This document shows, one piece after another, positions 14,201-25,330 of a stretch of DNA of 64,000 bases. The DNA is from Cyprinodon diabolis. Taxonomy: Eukaryota > Chordata > Actinopteri > Cyprinodontiformes > Cyprinodontidae. Where the stretch lies: contig CM060064.1 of assembly GCA_030533445.1 (NCBI GenBank), positions 48,891,287 to 48,955,286 of the forward strand, read 5' to 3'. The notes beneath the pieces were generated by a model that did no database searches, had not been told where the DNA came from, and worked only from the letters and a program-made list of their open reading frames with translations. Each line of letters opens with the position of its first letter. Within the stretch, counting starts at the first letter, position 1. The translations under genes and the position numbers were made by a program.

Positions 14201-14938
14201 CAGACCATAGAGTAGAGTCTAGATCAGATCAAAGAGTAGAGTCTAGCTCAGATCATAGAGTAGAGTCTAAATCAGATCATAGAGTAGAGTCTAGCTCAGA
14301 TCATAGAGTAGAGTCTAGATTAGATCATAGAGTAAAGTCTAGATCCGATCATAGAGTAGAGTCTAAATCAGATCATAGAGTAGAGTCTAGATCAGATCAT
14401 AGAGTAGAGTCTAGATCAGATCATAGAGTAGAGTCTAGATCAGATCATAGAGTAGTGTCTAAATCAGATCATAGAGTAGAGTCTAGATCAGATCATAGAG
14501 TAGAGTCTAGATCAGATCATAGAGTAGAGTCTAGCTCAGATCATAGAGTAGAGTCTAGATCAGATCATAGAGTAGAGTCTAAATCAGATCATAGAGTCTA
14601 GATCAGATCATAGAGTAGAGTCTAGATCAGATCATAGAGTAGAGTCTAAATCAGATCATAGAGTCTAGATCAGATCATAGAGTAGAGTCTAGATCAGATC
14701 ATAGAGTAGAGTCTAGCTCAGATCATAGAGTAGAGTCTAAATCAGATCATAGAGTAGTCTAGATCAGATCATAGAGTAGAGTCTAGATCAGATCAGATCA
14801 AAGAGTAGAGTCTAGCTCAGATCATAGAGTAGAGTCTAAATCAGATCATAGAGTAGAGTCTAGCTCAGATCATAGAGTAGAGTCTAGCTCAGATCATAGA
14901 GTAGAGTCTAGATCAGATCGGGAGTAGAGTCTAGAGTC
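11266..14938. repeat. 24-bp minisatellite with 2-kb higher-order duplication
   Basis: Tandem array with core GATCATAGAGTAGAGTCTAG and a 24-bp period, which gives an eight-residue period when translated. Shortened units occur, for example near 11400 and 12600. The variant order beginning near 11568 recurs at 13543 (offset 1975), and by 12602/14601 the offset is 1999, meaning one extra unit in the second copy. A smaller offset of 427 bp links 12230 and 12657. Non-coding. Confidence 0.93.
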
Positions 14939-16590
14939 AGCATTAAACAACCCCCCCAGTAAAATGGTCCTCTGGTCCTGCACCAGGCATCAGATCCCTA
15001 ACCCAACCCAGTCTTTAGAGGGTTAGCATCAGCTAAATGCTGAGGAATGTTTACATTAAATAACCATCATTGTTCCTCCATCATGTAAACAGATGATCCA
15101 CCAGCAGCAGCCTCATCTCTAAATACGTCTATTTTTTCGTTCTAAATAAGCTGTTATTATGAGAGGATGATTTTTTTTAAATGTAAAGTTTAAAGTTAAT
15201 ATATATTAAACTTTTGTTTGAAGATAATTTTCCTTTGCTGAAATTTTACAGTAAAAATTACATTGAAAATGTAAATGAGATTCTTCAGTGCATTTTTATA
15301 GCATTTTAAGGCTTGCATTATTTTTATCTTTTTTTTTTATTGCCTTTCAAGGCCCCCTAATTCCTGGTGGCGCCCCTGCATTAGCAACAGATGCTAACTA
15401 CATGTTGCTACATGCTAGCTACATGTCTGAGGCTTTCTGAGGACGCATGTTTAGAAAACAGTTTTTAATATTTGCTAAATGTGGCGGTGCTGCAGGCAGA
15501 ATGGCTGCAGACAGCTGTGGGGGGGGCATGTGCTGTGGCTAAGCTAACAACGCTGTGAGTGTGAAGAGAAGCAGACGATGCCTTCAGGCTGAACAGGTGT
15601 GTCCATTCAGCTCAGTTTCACCTGTTGGAGCCCAACTGCTGCAGAGTATTAATAAAGCTCACTTCCTGTCGGACCAGCCCACTCCAGAGGTCTAAAAAAA
15701 ACCTCTGAGTCATCGCACAGCGCCATGGAAACCAAACACCAAACAGCCTGACTGGAGTCCAGCAGATAAAAGTTAGAGAGGCTGAATCTGTCCTCTGATG
15801 CAGCCGTGAAACGTTCAAGAACGCGACTGTTTCAGAACCAATCAGAGCTGAGCTACAATCTGCATCACAGCAGCCAGACGCTCCTGAAAACATGAAGCCG
15901 ACCTCCAGAGGCGTCTCTGATCCGGTTCCACCAGCACACGCCTTCGGTTCTACTGATCTGAATGTTCAGCAGCTGCTTCAAAGAACAGAAAACCGGCAGC
16001 ACTTTGACTCCTTATAAGATCTAGGTCCTGATTTCTATACCTGTAAAATCTGTTGAAATCACCTAGCAGACAAAGTTGGTTCTGCTGAACTGATCTGGTA
16101 TCAAATCCGATCGAACCTCCAGATTCTGCGTAAATCATCATCTAACAACCATCTGAGATCAGGAAACGTTTTTAAATGTCAAACAGAAATGAATGTTTCA
16201 TCAAACTGCTGTTCTTCCTCCTCAATCTATTCTGGTTGGGAGGTTCTCTTCTCCTCCTCGCTGCTCTGCAACGTTCTGATCATTCTAGGAAACCGTTTTC
16301 TATATCAAGTTCACTTCAAGCTTTGCTCTCAGTTCTACATATAAGAAAATTGCTGCCGGTAAATAAAGGGTTAATGTCTGCAGGCATGCTTTTATTTTGA
16401 TATACTCAGCAGGAAGTATCCTGGTTAGCCTGGTTAAGCTAGCAGTGGTTCACCCCCCCCGTCTCTGCCCCAGGCGCTCACACACTCAGCCAACAGGAAT
16501 GTCCCCCAGCTCGTGTCGGGTCTGGCCCCGGCCCTGTGCAGCATTCCTGCTGTGGCCCCGCCCCCTTTGTTCTGAGCACTGGGTGTGGAG
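14939..16590. other. Probable lmna intron 1, ordinary sequence
   Basis: AT-rich single-copy-looking DNA. The bases near 15345-15382 resemble a hAT-type transposon end (read on the minus strand it begins CAGGGGCGCC), but no partner end was located. No lamin rod-domain exon was found on the minus strand. Confidence 0.4.
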
Positions 16591-16917
16591 CAGAACCCAC
16601 TTACACCCCCACCTGGGTGGAACGGAACCCACCTGCACCCCCACCTGGGTGGAACAGAACCCACTTACACCCCCACCTGGGTGGAACAGAACCCACCTGC
16701 ACCCCCACCTGGGTGGAACAGAACCCACCTGCACCCCCACCTGGGTGGAACGGAACCCACCTGCACCCCCACCTGGGTGGAACAGAACCCACCTGCACCC
16801 CCACCTGGGTGGAACGGAACCCACCTGCACCCCCACCTGGGTGGAACGGAACCCACCTGCACCCCCACCTGGGTGGAACAGAACCCACTTACACCCCCAC
16901 CCAGGTGGAACAAAACC
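16591..16917. repeat. 32-bp minisatellite close to lmna exon 1
   Basis: About ten tandem copies of a 32-bp unit containing CACCTGGGTGGAACAGAACC, alternating between CACCTGCACC and CACTTACACC versions. It lies about 70 bp inside intron 1 from the exon 1 donor on the minus strand. Open frames across it are periodicity artefacts. Confidence 0.92.
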
Positions 16918-16959
16918 GGCCCGGTTCAGTTTAATTTAGGGTGTAGTTCCTAAATTAAC

Positions 16960-16977
16960 GGGGGGGGGGGGGGGGGG
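16960..16977. repeat. Homopolymer G18 next to the lmna splice donor
   Basis: Eighteen consecutive G on the plus strand, that is C18 in the lmna transcript, starting about ten bases downstream of the exon 1 donor. Confidence 0.9.
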
Positions 16978-16986
16978 TGTTCCTAC

Positions 16987-17318
16987 CTGGCCTTCAGCTC
17001 CTTGTGCTCCTCCCTGATCTTTCCCAGCTCCAGCTGCAGCCGCGCCCGCTCCTTGGCCACCACGTCCAGGGTCTTCCGGGCGTCGGCCAGCTCCGTCTCG
17101 TAGGCCGACTTGATGCCCGACAGGTCGCGGGTGACCTCGGACTCGGACTCGGTGATGCGCATCCGGAGCGAGGCGTTCTCCGACTCCAGGGAGCGAACCT
17201 TGTCGATGTAGATGGCCAGTCGGTCATTAAGGTTGCACAGCTCCTCCTTCTCCTGCAGCCTGGTGATGCGCGCCGGTGATACGGCGCCGCGGGGCCGCTT
17301 CTGGCTGGGCGTTTCCAT
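16987..17318 (-). CDS. lmna: Lamin A/C, coding exon 1 (partial gene)
   Basis: First coding exon of a nuclear lamin, an intermediate-filament protein that polymerises under the inner nuclear membrane. The start ATG is at 17318-17316. The 110 complete codons cover the short head (beginning METPSQKR), a Ser14-Pro15 that corresponds to the mitotic CDK1 site of lamin heads, and the start of the rod. The helix-initiation segment [16 protein letters not shown] is at residues 30-45, followed by coil 1A/1B heptads to ELKAR. The METPSQ start and overall match fit lamin A/C rather than B-type lamins. The exon ends in phase 2 at a consensus donor (AG|GTAGGA, 16987/16986), at the same protein position as in mammalian LMNA as I recall it. 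The remaining exons must lie left of the window, so intron 1 exceeds 16.9 kb. It is divergent from mex3a, as in mammals. Confidence 0.95.
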
Positions 17319-18339
17319 GACGATTACGGGTCAGAGGTTCAGGTGTGGGTCAGCTGTGGATGAGGAGATGGACACTGTCAGACTTCACCTTGCTCTGACC
17401 CCCCCCCCACCCCCCCATCAATGGGGAGCAGCTGAGAAGCTCCTGATTGGTGGACCTCTGTGGATCCAGCATCAATCTTCTATCAATAAGGACTGAGGAT
17501 GAGGAGGAGGAAGCTCAGCATTATTCCAGCTTCTACAAACATTCCTACATTCCTTCTCTTCTCTGTTTGGTCGTCTCAGTGAAGGGAAACAGAAACTTTG
17601 AGATCAGGCGGCACAATAAATGGCGAGATCAAGCAGGTGACCCTCGACCCCCGACGTTCCCATCCTCGGCCTGTGGGTGGGACCTGGAACACGCCCACAG
17701 GACCGAGCTGCTCGCTCTGGGAGAACTTTGAATCACAAACTTCAGCTCCGTCCAGACTGCAGCCTGGGGGCCTCAGGGTTCGGATCTTACCGTAGCTGTA
17801 GGATCTCCTCTCTGAGTCTGCTGAGGGAAGCTGGAAGCTTCTGGAAGTTTGTCTCTGAGGATCTGTGGGAAGGAGAGTGCAGTCCTGCTCTGGTGGGTGT
17901 GCGCGCCTTTGGCTCCAGCCCTGAACTGTCTGCCGTCACTGCAGCACATCCACCTACTGCTGGAGAGAGAGGGGGCGGGAGCTGCAGGGAGGGAGGGGGG
18001 AGCAGAGGCGGAGCCTGTGGAGCCAGAGGGAGCTGCTGCTTTGCTTCCATCGCCTCCTTCTCCATTTCCTCCAGACAGGCGCTGCCACAGCGAGCGGCTG
18101 ACGGGACGGAGAGACTTCCCCCCACACAAAACGCACAAACTTGTCACTCAAACCGACCCCGCCCAAATCTCAGATTCACCTCCCCCCCCCCAGCATGAAC
18201 GATGGCAGGAGGCCAAGAAACATTCTGATCGTCACTGATCTTCATCCAACAGAAACATTCCTGCTTAAACTGGAACCGCCTGAAACCACAGAACCGTCCA
18301 TGCTGGATCGGACCGGGCCGGAACCGGGCCCAACAATAA
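17319..18339 (-). promoter_or_regulatory. lmna 5' flank: probable 5' UTR and promoter
   Basis: Sequence upstream of the lmna start codon. A GC-rich patch at 17890-18110 contains a GC-box-like GGGGGCGGGA at 17971-17980 and further G-rich motifs. No TATA box stands out. The transcription start cannot be fixed from sequence alone. Open frames on both strands here are short and not recognised. Confidence 0.35.
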
Positions 18340-18940
18340 CAGCAGAGGACAGAGGCCCCCAGCAGAGGACCGGGCCGCCAGCAGAGGACAGACACCCCCA
18401 GCAGAGGACACAGGCCCCCAGCAGAGGGCCGGGCCCCCAGCAGAGGACAGACACCCCCAGCAAAGGACACAGGCCCCCAGCAGAGGCCCCCAGCAGAGGG
18501 CCGGGCCCCCAGCAGAGGACAGACACCCCCAGCAGAGGACAGAGGCCCCCAGCAGAGGCCCCCAGCAGAGGACCGGGCCGCCAGCAGAGGACAGAGGCCC
18601 CCAGCAGAGGACCGGGCCGCCAGCAGAGGACAGACACCCCCAGCAGAGGACACAGGCCCCCAGCAGAGGCCCCCAGCAGAGGGCCGGGCCCCCAGCAGAG
18701 GACAGACACCCCCAGCAGAGGACAGAGGCCCCCAGCAGAGGACACAGGCCCCCAGCAGAGGCCCCCAGCAGAGGGCCGGGCCCCCAACAGAGGACAGCGG
18801 CCCCCAGCAGAGGACCGGGCCGCCAGCAGAGGACAGACACCCCCAGCAGAGGACACAGGCCCCCAGCAGAGGGCCGGGGCCCCAGCAGAGGACAGACACC
18901 CCCAGCAGAGGACAGAGGCCCCCAGCAGAGGACCGGGCCG
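18340..18940. repeat. 20-bp minisatellite upstream of lmna
   Basis: Tandem 20-bp units such as CAGCAGAGGACAGACACCCC, mixed with GGGCCGGGCC variants and 13-bp short units. It gives long stop-free frames on both strands (300 and 330 codons) that have no other coding support. Confidence 0.92.
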
Positions 18941-20410
18941 TGGCCCCTATGAAAACTTTCTGGCTCCGCCTCCAACTGATCCCAGGACATGGTGGACCTT
19001 GGTGAGCAGCCAGCAGATGGTCAGAAGCAAAGGACTCAACTAGTGAATCTAGGTCTAGCCTTCTAGGACCGTGACTCTTCATCACTTTTAGACACCAGCA
19101 GTCATCTTCATCAAACAGACCAGATCCAGGAACCAAACTGGGCCAAGAACCAAAGAGACCAGGAGAAGATCCCTGAAACCCAGAAGGTTCAGAGAAACTT
19201 CCGCCTGCAGTTCTCTGCTTTGTTTGTCGAGCTTGAAGGAGCCGTTCTTCAGGTTTTCAAAGAAGTTTCTCTTTTATTTTAATGTTGACGTAAGTTCGAT
19301 GGAAACAGGAATTCAACCTTCATTTCTTCTCTGATGGATGAAAATAAAACATTCCAGGTTTAAAGCAGCTTCAGCAAACCACCAGAACAAAAACCAGGAT
19401 CATCTTTGGTCTGAGCTGCAGATGAATCGGACCAAGAGAAACCCTGGAGGGGAAGGCAGGTGAGGAAGGCAGGTGAGGCAGGTGAGGAACCCGGGGGGGG
19501 GCGTTCATTGGAAGCCTTCCATTCCCCATCTGGCCCTGTGCCCATGAGCAAACCGCCAACCTGTTGGACCTGCAACACTAATCCATCCATCAGGAAGCTC
19601 AGAGCAGAGAACCTTCAACTGGTCCAACCAGCTGGTTGATCTGCTCATCATCATCATCATCATCAGCTCCACTAGAAGGTTCTGACTTTATTCTAGTGAC
19701 GGATTAACTCAATCTCTTCCTGCTTCACATGTTTCAGTCTCTCCCTCATTTAAAAGTTATTATTGGATGAAAACATGAATTTTTCATTTCTCGCTGAGGA
19801 AGAGGAAGATGCCAACTTCATCTTCATCAAGAATGATCCTGGAGAGCAGCTCAGGGCTCAGCCTCCTGCTGGATGTTCCTGTCCTCCATGTATTTATATA
19901 TAAACTAAAATCCTCCTGCTGGTCCTTCATTCATTCATTATTCATTCATTCATTCATTCATGCTGAAGGTTAACCCTCAGAGAACATGGAGGACATCAGG
20001 GATCAGAAACAAATCAGTAGAAAGTTCAACCTGACAGCGTTCTTCTTTCTGACCAATCTGATGATCTCACCTGTGGAACCGTGGACCTGCTGCCTGACCT
20101 CTGACCTCTGACCAGCTGCTCTAACATGGAGGACGAGGTAAAGAAGACCTCCTGAAGGTGGAGCTAAACAAGCAGCCCTTTGGTAAAAACCCAGTAAAGA
20201 TCCAGAGCAAATAGAATGTCGGTCCAGTTTTACTGTTAAATCATTTTATCAATAAATCATAGTCTTTTAGACTTCCTATTTATCTTTACGGTTCTTCTAG
20301 AAGAGGAGAGGGAACATCTCCATCTCCCCTGATGTCAAGGAACCAACTGGACCTCCAGAACCAGCTGGTCCATGAGGAGATCTATGTGGACATGGAGGCC
20401 TTAAACTGAC
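18941..20410. other. Intergenic, no gene seen
   Basis: Ordinary intergenic DNA between lmna and mex3a. It contains a short ATC microsatellite near 19646-19665, an ATTC microsatellite at 19927-19961, and three TGACC(T) half-sites spaced by one base at 20095-20114. Confidence 0.5.
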
Positions 20411-20815
20411 AGGCTCACAGCAGCACCACATTCATCACAGACACCCTCACCTGGACTGGAAACACCACCTCACTGGTCCAAAGGGCCCAGAAGCTCTTCC
20501 CCCCCATCCTCCCCCCCTTCTCCAGAAGCACCATAGAGAGCGTTCTGAGCAGCTGTCTCACTGTGTGGTGTGGAGGCTGCAGCGCCTCAGACTGGAAGAA
20601 GGTGAGAACAGCAGAGAGGATCATGGGGGCTCCTCTTCCCTCCATTAAAGACATTTCATCCCAGCGCTGCGTGTCCCCAGCCCGTGACATCATCAATGAC
20701 CCCCCCACCATGGACTGTTCTCCCTGCTGCCCTCTGGGAAGAGGCTTCCCAGCATTCAATGCAGGACCAGCAGGTTCTGCAGCAGCTTCTTCCCCACCGC
20801 CATCACACTGATGAA
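20411..20815 (+). mobile_element. Degraded LINE reverse-transcriptase C-terminal fragment (L2/CR1-like)
   Basis: Plus-strand translation resembles the thumb and C-terminal region that follows the RT core of fish L2/CR1-type LINEs. Visible landmarks include NTTSLVQRAQ, STIESVLSSCLTVWCGG, then VRTAERIMGAPLPSIKDI and a terminal LLP-SGRR-like segment, here frayed. There is no RT catalytic core, and frame changes are present. A dead 5'-truncated copy. The family assignment is by pattern memory only. Confidence 0.6.
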
Positions 20816-21698
20816 CTGTTGATCATGTCTCAGACTCTGCATCACACTGATGACACCAAACCAACAAGCAGCAGATTTGCTCCATTTATTCCTCCAGGAC
20901 ATCTGAGCAGATCCAGCTGCTGTTCAAACCTTCCTGGATCTCCATCCTGCTGCTAATGGTATCTAAAAGTGAAACCTGCTCCTGGTTGATCACTGTTGTT
21001 CACTATTAGTGAATCATCCTGAAACGCTCCTGTTCCCGCCTCTCTGGCGCCCCCTACAGACCATCTCAGCCACAAAGTGCAGCACTATCAGCAGCTTGGG
21101 TCACTAAGTTCATAAACTGAATCAACTGGCTGCCATCTTTAGGAAAAGCCAAACCAGGAGGAGGAGAAGGAGGAGCAGCTCCTCTTCTTACCTTCTGTCT
21201 CCTCCTGCTCTTCACGCTCCGTTGAATCACCACCTCGCTGAGCCGAACCGAACCGAACCGGGTGGAGACAGACTCCACCTGCAGACCTGCGCCGCTGATT
21301 AAGGAGCTCTAATTACAGAGCGACCCGCGGGCGCCCCCTGGCGACAACAATGAAGCGTTAGCAGGAAAGGATGGAGTCACAGAAATAAAAACATTACCGT
21401 TAAAATCAGACATTTTAGAGCATGATGGTCAGAAAAATATATTTCTTCATCTTTTTCTATTTATCATTCAAAATAAAGTCAGATTTGAGCTTCAGGTCAT
21501 TTGTGTCGTTTTTTTTTTGGGGGGGGGGGTTGCTGGGTTTAGTTTGTCTCCAGGCTGCAGATTATTTTTATTTGAGGTTCAGTCTTTATTATTTCCATTC
21601 TGCAACATTAAAATCTAAAGTTTACCTTTAAAAATAGAGCAGAAATTATCATTTTTAATAAATCCAAACAAAACTGATGAGAGAGACGCTCCGCCTGC
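20816..21698. other. Intergenic, no gene seen
   Basis: No exon or RNA gene recognised. There is a T9-G10 homopolymer pair at about 21510-21529. Confidence 0.45.
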
Positions 21699-23072
21699 GT
21701 CTGATCGATGGTTATCAGCAATATCGAGGTATTGATCGTCTGATCGATGGTTATCAGCTGATATCGAGGTATTGATCGTCTGATCGATGGTTATCAGCTG
21801 ATATCGAGGTATTGATCGTCTGATCGATGGTTATCAGCTGATATCGAGGTATTGATCGTCTGATCGATGGTTATCAGCAATATCGAGGTATTGATCGTCT
21901 GATCGATGGTTACCAGCAATATCGAGGTATTGATCGTCTGATCGATGGTTATCAGCAATATCGAGGTATTGATCGTCTGATCGGTGGTTATCAGCAATAT
22001 CGAGGTATTGATCGTCTGATCGATGGTTATCAGCAATATCGAGGTATTGATCGTCTGATCGGTGGTTATCAGCTGATAACGAGGTATTGATCGTCTGATC
22101 GATGGTTCCCAGCTGATATCGAGGTATTGATCGTCTGATCGATGGTTATCAGCTGATATCGAGGTATTGATCGTCTGATCGATGGTTATCAGCTGATATC
22201 GAGGTATTGATTGTCTGATCGATGGTTCCCAGCTGATATCGAGGTATTGATAGTCTGATCGATGGTTATCAGCTGATATCGAGGTACTGATCGTCTGATC
22301 GATGGTTATCAGCTGATATCGAGGTATTGATCGTCTGATCGATGGTTCCCAGCTGATATCGAGGTATTGATCGTCTGATCGATGGTTCCCAGCTGATATC
22401 GAGGTATTGATCGTCTGATCGATGGTTATCAGCTGATATCGAGGTATTGATCGTCTGATCGATGGTTCCCAGCTGATATCGAGGTATTGATCGTCTGATC
22501 GATGGTTCCCAGCTGATATCGAGGTATTGATCGTCTGATCGATGGTTATCAGCTGATATCGAGGTATTGATCGTCTGATCGATGGTTATCAGCTGATATC
22601 GAGGTATTGATCGTCTGATCGGTGGTTATCAGCTGATATCGAGGTATTGATCGTCTGATCGATGGTTATCAGCTGATATCGAGGTATTGATCGTCTGATC
22701 GATGGTTATCAGCTGATATCGAGGTATTGATCGTCTGATCGATGGTTATCAGCTGATATCGAGGTATTGATCGTCTGATCGATGGTTCCCAGCTGATATC
22801 GAGGTATTGATCGTCTGATCGATGGTTATCAGCTGATATCGAGGTATTGATCGTCTGATCGATGGTTCCCAGCTGATATCGAGGTATTGATCGTCTGATC
22901 GATGGTTCCCAGCTGATATCGAGGTATTGATCGTCTGATCGATGGTTATCAGCTGATATCGAGGTATTGATCGTCTGATCGATGGTTATCAGCTGATATC
23001 GAGGTATTGATCGTCTGATCGGTGGTTATCAGCTGATATCGAGGTATTGATCGTCTGATCGATGGTTATCAG
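21699..23072. repeat. 40-bp palindrome-rich tandem array
   Basis: About 34 copies of a 40-bp unit (some early units are 37-39 bp) with core GGTTATCAGCTGATATCGAG. The unit contains the perfect 12-bp palindrome TATCAGCTGATA. Two main variants alternate (GGTTATC and GGTTCCC). The variant order at 22381-22680 recurs at 22781-23072, giving a 400-bp (ten-unit) higher-order repeat. Confidence 0.93.
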
Positions 23073-24369
23073 TGCAGTGGAGTGACTCTAAACAGGCTGC
23101 TAATGCTTTAACCCCCCCTTACGGAGATGCAGTTTCTATGGCTGGATGGACGTCAGCACCTTTTATTCAACATCGTCTTCATTTGGTTGAACTGTTTTCA
23201 CTCCAGGATCTCCTTCATCTGAATGACACCAGTATTCATAACTGAACCGGTCGTTTATTAGCGTTTGGATTTTAATGGTTGAGGTATAAACTTCTGTTCT
23301 GTTCATCTTGGTGCCGTGCCGGTGAGGCGTGTGACCAACGTTCCGATGCCTTAGTCCTCGCCGCCGCAGGATCTCGTCCCGGTCTGCTGACCTTTAATCA
23401 AAGGCCACTAGAGCGAACTAGCAGAAGCTAATCCGATCTTAAGAAACACTTTTCCTAAAAAGCAGAGCAAAGTTTCTTTATTCTAATCTTTGTTATGATC
23501 CGTTTTAGAAACCGAACCAGCTGCTGATGGATGCTGGGAGATGATCCAACGGGTGACGTCATGGCGATGGCGGCCATCTTTTTGATAATTAGTGTAAAAC
23601 AATTTCTGAGTGATTTTCCTATTCAGAAAACAAAGCAAAGCATCTGAAAGGTGAAAGTTTCACCATATTAGTTTATGCTTTCCAGCCCAACCAGACCTTT
23701 AACATTTCCCGCAATGCGACGTCACTTTTTACCTTTTAGAAAAAGCAGCATAAACAGACCTCTAGCTTCATAGACAGCAGCTCCTTCAGCTCTGATCATC
23801 TTTCTGGATGCTTCGATTTTCAATCTATAAAAATTAAACATTTCCTGTTTGAATTTAGAACAATGGAGACACTTCATTTTAGAGGATTATTTACACTTTA
23901 AAATGGGAGAATTTAAAACTGGCTTCTTTAATTTTGTGTTTTTTTATTTATCTTAGATAAAAGCCTGATGTCTAAAAAAGTAAAGGAAAAGGAGCAGGAT
24001 GAACAGAACCTTGAACTGGATCAGCAGAGTTCAGGACCGTCTGTGAGATCAGCTCCATGCGGGCAGCAGGCAGTGAGGTGAGCCTCACTCATCACCACTG
24101 GGCGTGTCACCATCGCTGTGCAGCATCAGTGTGATTACACATGGCAGACGGTGGGGGGAGGGGCCAGGAAGGGATGACCTAATACCCGTAAAAAGCAATG
24201 AAGTCATCCCACCTGACTCATATTCCCAAATGACAGCAGCTCTCCATCACAACATCCTGGACGGTACGTGAGCTCATCGGCCTCATGGAGGCGCTGCAGC
24301 AGGCTGCTGCAATCATTGACCTTCCTCACTGAAATTCTATTCAGTCTCTTTCTATAGCTTCTGTCCCCA
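23073..24369. other. Intergenic with candidate regulatory motifs
   Basis: No gene seen. A palindromic CRE (TGACGTCA, 23554-23561) is followed by a YY1-type GCCATCTT (573-580 of the same line, 23573-23580). A second near-CRE (CGACGTCA) is at 23717-23724. Confidence 0.4.
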
Positions 24370-24868
24370 CCATGTCCCTTTATAGATCCAAATCAATCAC
24401 ATCATCAAGTCAATGACTTTACAGGATTCTCTCCTGGATGACCAGGTAGAGACAGTAGATATTGACTCAACAACAATCCCTCAAAACCAAGCATGCAACA
24501 GCGGTGGAGAGGAACAGGAACAGACCACATGAAGCTGATGGGGAAAAAGCAGAGAGAGCAGAACGTTAGAGATTGAACTAACAGATTCTGCAGAGTGGGA
24601 GAACAGAGAGAGAATGAAGCAGAATGATGAAAAAGGGGTCCCTATGTCCTCCAGCAGTCTAAGCCTATAGCAGCAGAACTATAGAGATAGATCAGGATAA
24701 CCTGAGCCACTCTAACTAGAAGCTTTATCAAAAAGGAAAGTTTTAAGCCTAGCCTTAAAAGTAGACAGGGTGTCTGCCTCACGGACTAAAACTGGTAGTT
24801 GGTTCCACAGGAGAGGAGCCTGATAACTAAAAGATCTGCCTCCCATTCTACTTTTAGAAATTCTGATG
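24370..24868 (-). mobile_element. LINE fragment, antisense: ORF2 C-terminus and degenerate tail
   Basis: Read on the minus strand, it encodes the last part of the LINE ORF2 (SKSRMGGRSFSYQAP through LKTFLFDKASS, stop at 24712), followed by the start of the 3' UTR. At about 24515 it jumps to a degenerate version of the terminal tail, ending near 24370. The middle of the 3' UTR is missing, apparently between two TTCCTGTT stretches. Confidence 0.75.
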
Positions 24869-25330
24869 TTGGAGCTTGGCCTGTTTTCCAGTGTAGTCCT
24901 GTTTCTCTGACTGTGGCTAACTGGATGTGCTCTCTTCATCCTCTGACATGGGAGCTGGCTCGGAGCTCGTCTGCCTGGCTGTGTGTTTCCTGGACGGGGC
25001 CGCCTGTGGAGCTGGTTGACAGTTGCCTTTTGTATCTATGCTTCTTTTTCTATGTCTGCTTCTGTCTCCTTGAATCCCAGTGGGCTTCAGCAGATGGCCG
25101 CTCACACTGAGCCTGGTTCTGCTGGAGGTTTCTTCCTGTTCATAGGGAGTTTTTCCTCTCCACTGTCGCTACAAGCATGCTTAGAGTGAGGGATTGCTGA
25201 AGAGTCAATGAGTCGATGCAATCAGCTGGTTTTCCTTAGATAGAAAACTTTGAATCAATCTGACTGGATGATCTGGATCTATAAAGTGAGATGACATGAT
25301 GTGAATTGGAGCTATAGAAATAGGTTTAAC
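24868..25330 (+). mobile_element. LINE 3' UTR and tail, sense orientation
   Basis: Starts abruptly at GTTGGAGCTTGGCC and matches the LINE 3' UTR of the copy at 44027-44505 in the same orientation, through the GAATTGGAGCTATAGAAATA tail. It abuts the antisense fragment head to head. Confidence 0.78.

Noticed and set aside
11568..14601. Frames of 344 and 352 codons with an eight-residue SDHRVESR-type repeat
   Set aside because: A 24-bp minisatellite is automatically in frame. There is no flanking non-repeat coding sequence, signal peptide or homologue recognised.
11266..14938. Regular repeats considered as a CRISPR array
   Set aside because: Units are contiguous with no unique spacers, there are no cas genes, and the genome is a vertebrate's.
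15618..16141. Minus-strand frames tested as lamin exon 2
   Set aside because: The translation has no coiled-coil heptads or lamin rod motifs and no suitable acceptor in phase.
18141..19136. Opposed 300- and 330-codon frames over the 20-bp array
   Set aside because: Periodicity artefacts; proline/glutamine-rich on one strand and cysteine/leucine-rich on the other, with no family match.
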